Part shown: piece after piece, positions 6,842-8,187 of the stretch
How positions within the stretch are numbered: the first letter of the stretch is position 1
Layout: each line of letters begins with the position of its first letter
DNA from: Candidatus Segetimicrobium genomatis
GTDB taxonomy: Bacteria > Sysuimicrobiota > Sysuimicrobiia > Sysuimicrobiales > Segetimicrobiaceae
Length of the DNA: 8,187 nucleotides
Reading direction: 5' to 3'
Assembly (NCBI GenBank): GCA_005883865.1
Contig: VBAO01000173.1
Span: forward strand, 11,857-20,043
Position numbers and translations under genes: made by a program
The notes under the pieces: model-generated
Seen by the model: only the letters and a program-made list of their open reading frames with translations
What the model was told of the DNA's origin: nothing
Databases searched by the model: none

Positions 6842-6874
6842 GGTCCGGCTGAACGCCGGATGCGGCTCTGCCGC
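6832..6874 (-). promoter_or_regulatory. Structured leader end, internal Shine-Dalgarno and ambiguous start of the helicase
   Basis: On the minus strand a hairpin TCCGGC-GTTCA-GCCGGA (plus positions 6844-6860) ends 2 nt before ATG 6841. A second hairpin, GCGGC-AGA-GCCGC (6862-6874), lies one base further upstream. The best ribosome site, AAGGAGG (6832-6838), starts directly after the ATG and is followed by 8 nt and then an in-frame ATT at 6823. The hairpins and spacing are seen directly. Translational control through the start region is inference. Confidence 0.5.
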
Positions 6875-7002
6875 TGGAATCGGTGCCGGCAACCTGCGCG
6901 TGTCTCGCCGGAACCTGCTCCCCCACGAAGAAGGCCTGCGACACACAAGGAGGGACGCCGCCTCTGGCATCCCTCGCAGAACGCACGTATGACGACCCTT
7001 AT

Positions 7003-7031
7003 AATATAGCAGATTCCGCAGATCCCGTCAA
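7003..7031 (-). promoter_or_regulatory. Sigma70-type promoter of the helicase-csp unit
   Basis: On the minus strand, TTGACG (plus 7026-7031) is separated by exactly 17 bp from TATATT (7003-7008); the A/T-rich -10 area (TATATTATA) stands out in this GC-rich DNA. The start of transcription would fall near 6995, leaving a leader of about 155 nt before ATG 6841, long enough for regulation. This is the only convincing promoter upstream of the helicase, cold shock and zinc-ribbon genes. The insertion sequence on the other side begins about 20 bp from the -35 box. Confidence 0.75.
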
Positions 7032-7051
7032 ATCCACGAATCACGCCGCCT

Positions 7052-7063
7052 AAAATCTTACCG
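7052..7063 (+). repeat. 12-bp direct repeat, copy 1 (left end of the insertion sequence)
   Basis: AAAATCTTACCG, identical to the copy at 7087-7098; start-to-start distance is 35 bp. Paired short repeats just outside a transposase gene usually mark terminal or subterminal transposase-binding sites, so the element's left end is probably at or a few bases before this copy. Confidence 0.6.
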
Positions 7064-7086
7064 TGAGGCCTATCGTCAAGTCATCG

Positions 7087-7098
7087 AAAATCTTACCG
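7087..7098 (+). repeat. 12-bp direct repeat, copy 2 (left end of the insertion sequence)
   Basis: Second exact copy of AAAATCTTACCG, 37 bp before the original transposase GTG. Flanking bases differ (preceding CCT in copy 1 and TCG in copy 2), so the match is limited to these 12 bases. Confidence 0.6.
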
Positions 7099-7134
7099 GG
7101 CGTTCTCCGCCACCCTATCGCCCCGGAGGCCCCG

Positions 7135-8187
7135 GTGACCCCTGCCGCCCGACGCGAGTATGTCCGTGCCGTCCGCCCCCGCTATACGCTCGCCCCCTGC
7201 GACGACGGGCTACCACCGCAAGTACGCCATTACCCTGCTTAACGGCCCCCCGCACCCCGCCGAGCAGCCGCGCCGACGGCGAGCGCCCACCTACTCTGAC
7301 GCCGTCATCACCGCCCTCGCGGCGATCTGGGAAGCCGCGGGCTACCCGTGGTCCACGCGGCTGCAGGCCCTCCTGCCCCTGTGGCTGCCCTGGGCGCGCC
7401 GCCGGTTCGCCATCCCTGCCAACGTGGCCCGCCGGTTGCGGACGATCAGCCCCCGCACCATCGACCGCCGCCTCCAGACGCGCAAGCGGCAGGGCCACCG
7501 CCGCCTGTACGGCCGCACCAAGCCCGGCACCCTGCTCAAGCATCACATCCCCATCCGCACCGAGCACTGGGATGTCACCACCCCCGGCTTCACCGAGGTC
7601 GACCTCGTCTCCCATTCCGGCAATTGGGCCGACGGCGAGTTCCTGCAGTCGCTTAACCTTACCGACATCCACACCGGCTGGGTCGAGTCCCGCGCCGTGC
7701 TCGGCAAGACCCAACGCGCGGTCCGCGCCGCCCTCGTCGAGCTGCGCGCCGCGCTGCCCTTTCCCCTGCGCGGCCTGGATTCCGACAACGGCTCCGAGTT
7801 CATTAATACCTATCTCTTCCAGTACTGTCGCGGCCATGACATCCACTTCACCCGCGGCCGCCCGTACAAGAAAGACGACAATGCCCACGTCGAGCAGAAA
7901 AATTGGACGCATGTGCGCAAACTCTTAGGCTGGGATCGCTACGACTCGCTCGAGGCGCAGACCGCCCTCAACGATCTCTACCGCCATGAACTCCGGCTCA
8001 TGATGAATCTCTACCAGCCCTCGATAAAGCTCGTCCGGAAAACCCGCGTCGGAGCGCGGGTCCGCCGCACGTATGATCGCCCGCAAACGCCCCTGGACCG
8101 GCTCCGGGCGTCCGGGGGCGGCGATCCGGCCCAACTCCGCGCGTTGCAGCGCCTGCGCACCCGGCTGGATCCCTTTGCCCTCGCCAT
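7135..8187 (+). pseudogene. ISNCY-type integrase/transposase, frameshifted near the N-terminus and cut by the window edge
   Basis: DDE transposase that would cut and join the element's ends. The original start appears to be GTG 7135, with GGAGG 5 nt upstream; that frame reads VTPAARREYVRAVRPRY, typical of the family, but ends at TAA 7240-7242. The family continues in the +1 frame from about 7202 (TTGYHRKYAITLLN) and stays open to the right edge. The linker normally between these blocks seems missing. The rest is well preserved: helix-turn-helix-like N-terminal region, GRTKPGTLLKHHIPIRT, then the integrase core with D (codon 7601, in EVDLVSHSG), D (7784, in DSDNGSEF) and E (7892, in NAHVEQKNW), spaced as DD35E, and the C-terminal TYDRPQTPLDRL and LDPFALA patterns. 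An ATG at 7160 in the main frame could start a shortened protein. Perhaps 20-40 residues lie beyond the window. Confidence 0.8.

Larger units (their letters stand above)
7052..8187 (+). mobile_element. Insertion sequence, ISNCY-type with DD35E transposase, left part
   Basis: The element begins near 7050 (the exact end is not proven, because the right end lies outside the window and no target duplication can be checked). It contains the paired 12-bp repeats, a spacer to about 7134, and one transposase gene that runs off the right edge. A/T-rich DNA with the helicase promoter lies immediately to its left. Because the transposase N-terminus is frameshifted, this copy is probably unable to move by itself. 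Confidence 0.7.

Noticed and set aside
5616..6986. A 456-residue minus-strand frame over the helicase
   Set aside because: It is another frame of the helicase region, rich in R, A, G and P with no domain motifs. The true frame carries all DEAD-box motifs.
7000..7005. TATAAT on the plus strand, possibly driving the transposase
   Set aside because: No acceptable -35 lies 16-18 bp upstream, and the hexamer is the opposite-strand reading of the helicase -10 region.
7051..7079. Outward-reading promoter inside the IS end on the minus strand (TTGACG at 7074-7079)
   Set aside because: The -10 candidates 16-17 bp away (GATTTT or ATTTTA) match the consensus poorly. The promoter at 7003-7031 is far better and closer to the gene.
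7115..7912. A 265-residue minus-strand frame across the transposase
   Set aside because: It is antisense to the integrase core; the plus strand has the D, D, E residues in correct spacing and family sequence throughout.

Overview
The window is very GC-rich, with codons that mostly end in G or C. It looks like chromosome from an uncultured soil or sediment type of bacterium (Rokubacteria/Methylomirabilota-, Sysuimicrobiota- or Chloroflexota-like). That placement is a guess from base composition and gene content; no rRNA or marker gene is present. There are no tRNA or rRNA genes, CRISPR arrays or phage genes.

Region 1 (1-4160, minus strand) is a catabolic operon read right to left: hyuA (ATP-dependent hydantoinase/oxoprolinase subunit A), hyuB (subunit B), then the signal-peptide end of a secreted protein that looks like a family-5 ABC substrate-binding protein and runs off the left edge. 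hyuA and hyuB overlap by 4 bases if hyuB starts at its upstream GTG. The likely logic is import of a small amide, cyclic imide, peptide or ketone-like compound, then ATP-driven ring opening or carboxylation. The substrate cannot be read from the sequence. hyuA has no ordinary start codon upstream of its DVGGTFTD motif.

Region 2 (4160-5056) is poorly coding. It holds an N-terminal stub of a major facilitator transporter (plus strand, divergent from hyuA), a small ORF joined to the stub by an ATGA overlap, a likely plus-strand terminator, and a competing basic minus-strand ORF. It looks like decayed or rearranged sequence.

Region 3 (5057-7031, minus strand) is a compact RNA-handling or cold-shock unit: DEAD-box RNA helicase, 68-residue cold shock protein and a 76-residue four-cysteine zinc-ribbon-like protein. 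A single good sigma70-type promoter (TTGACG, 17 bp, TATATT) lies upstream of the helicase and predicts a leader of about 155 nt. A hairpin in that leader ends 2 nt before the annotated ATG. A full Shine-Dalgarno lies just inside the gene, 8 nt before an ATT codon.

Region 4 (about 7050-8187, plus strand) is the left part of an insertion sequence with a DD35E transposase of the ISNCY-type integrase group. Two 12-bp direct repeats mark its left end. The transposase N-terminus is split between two frames, apparently by a small deletion, so this copy is probably dead. It ends about 20 bp upstream of the helicase promoter.

I did not find a clearly new multi-gene system. The most unusual signals are the two genes (helicase and hyuA) whose best ribosome-binding sites point at AUU/AUC codons, and the structured helicase leader beside the insertion sequence.
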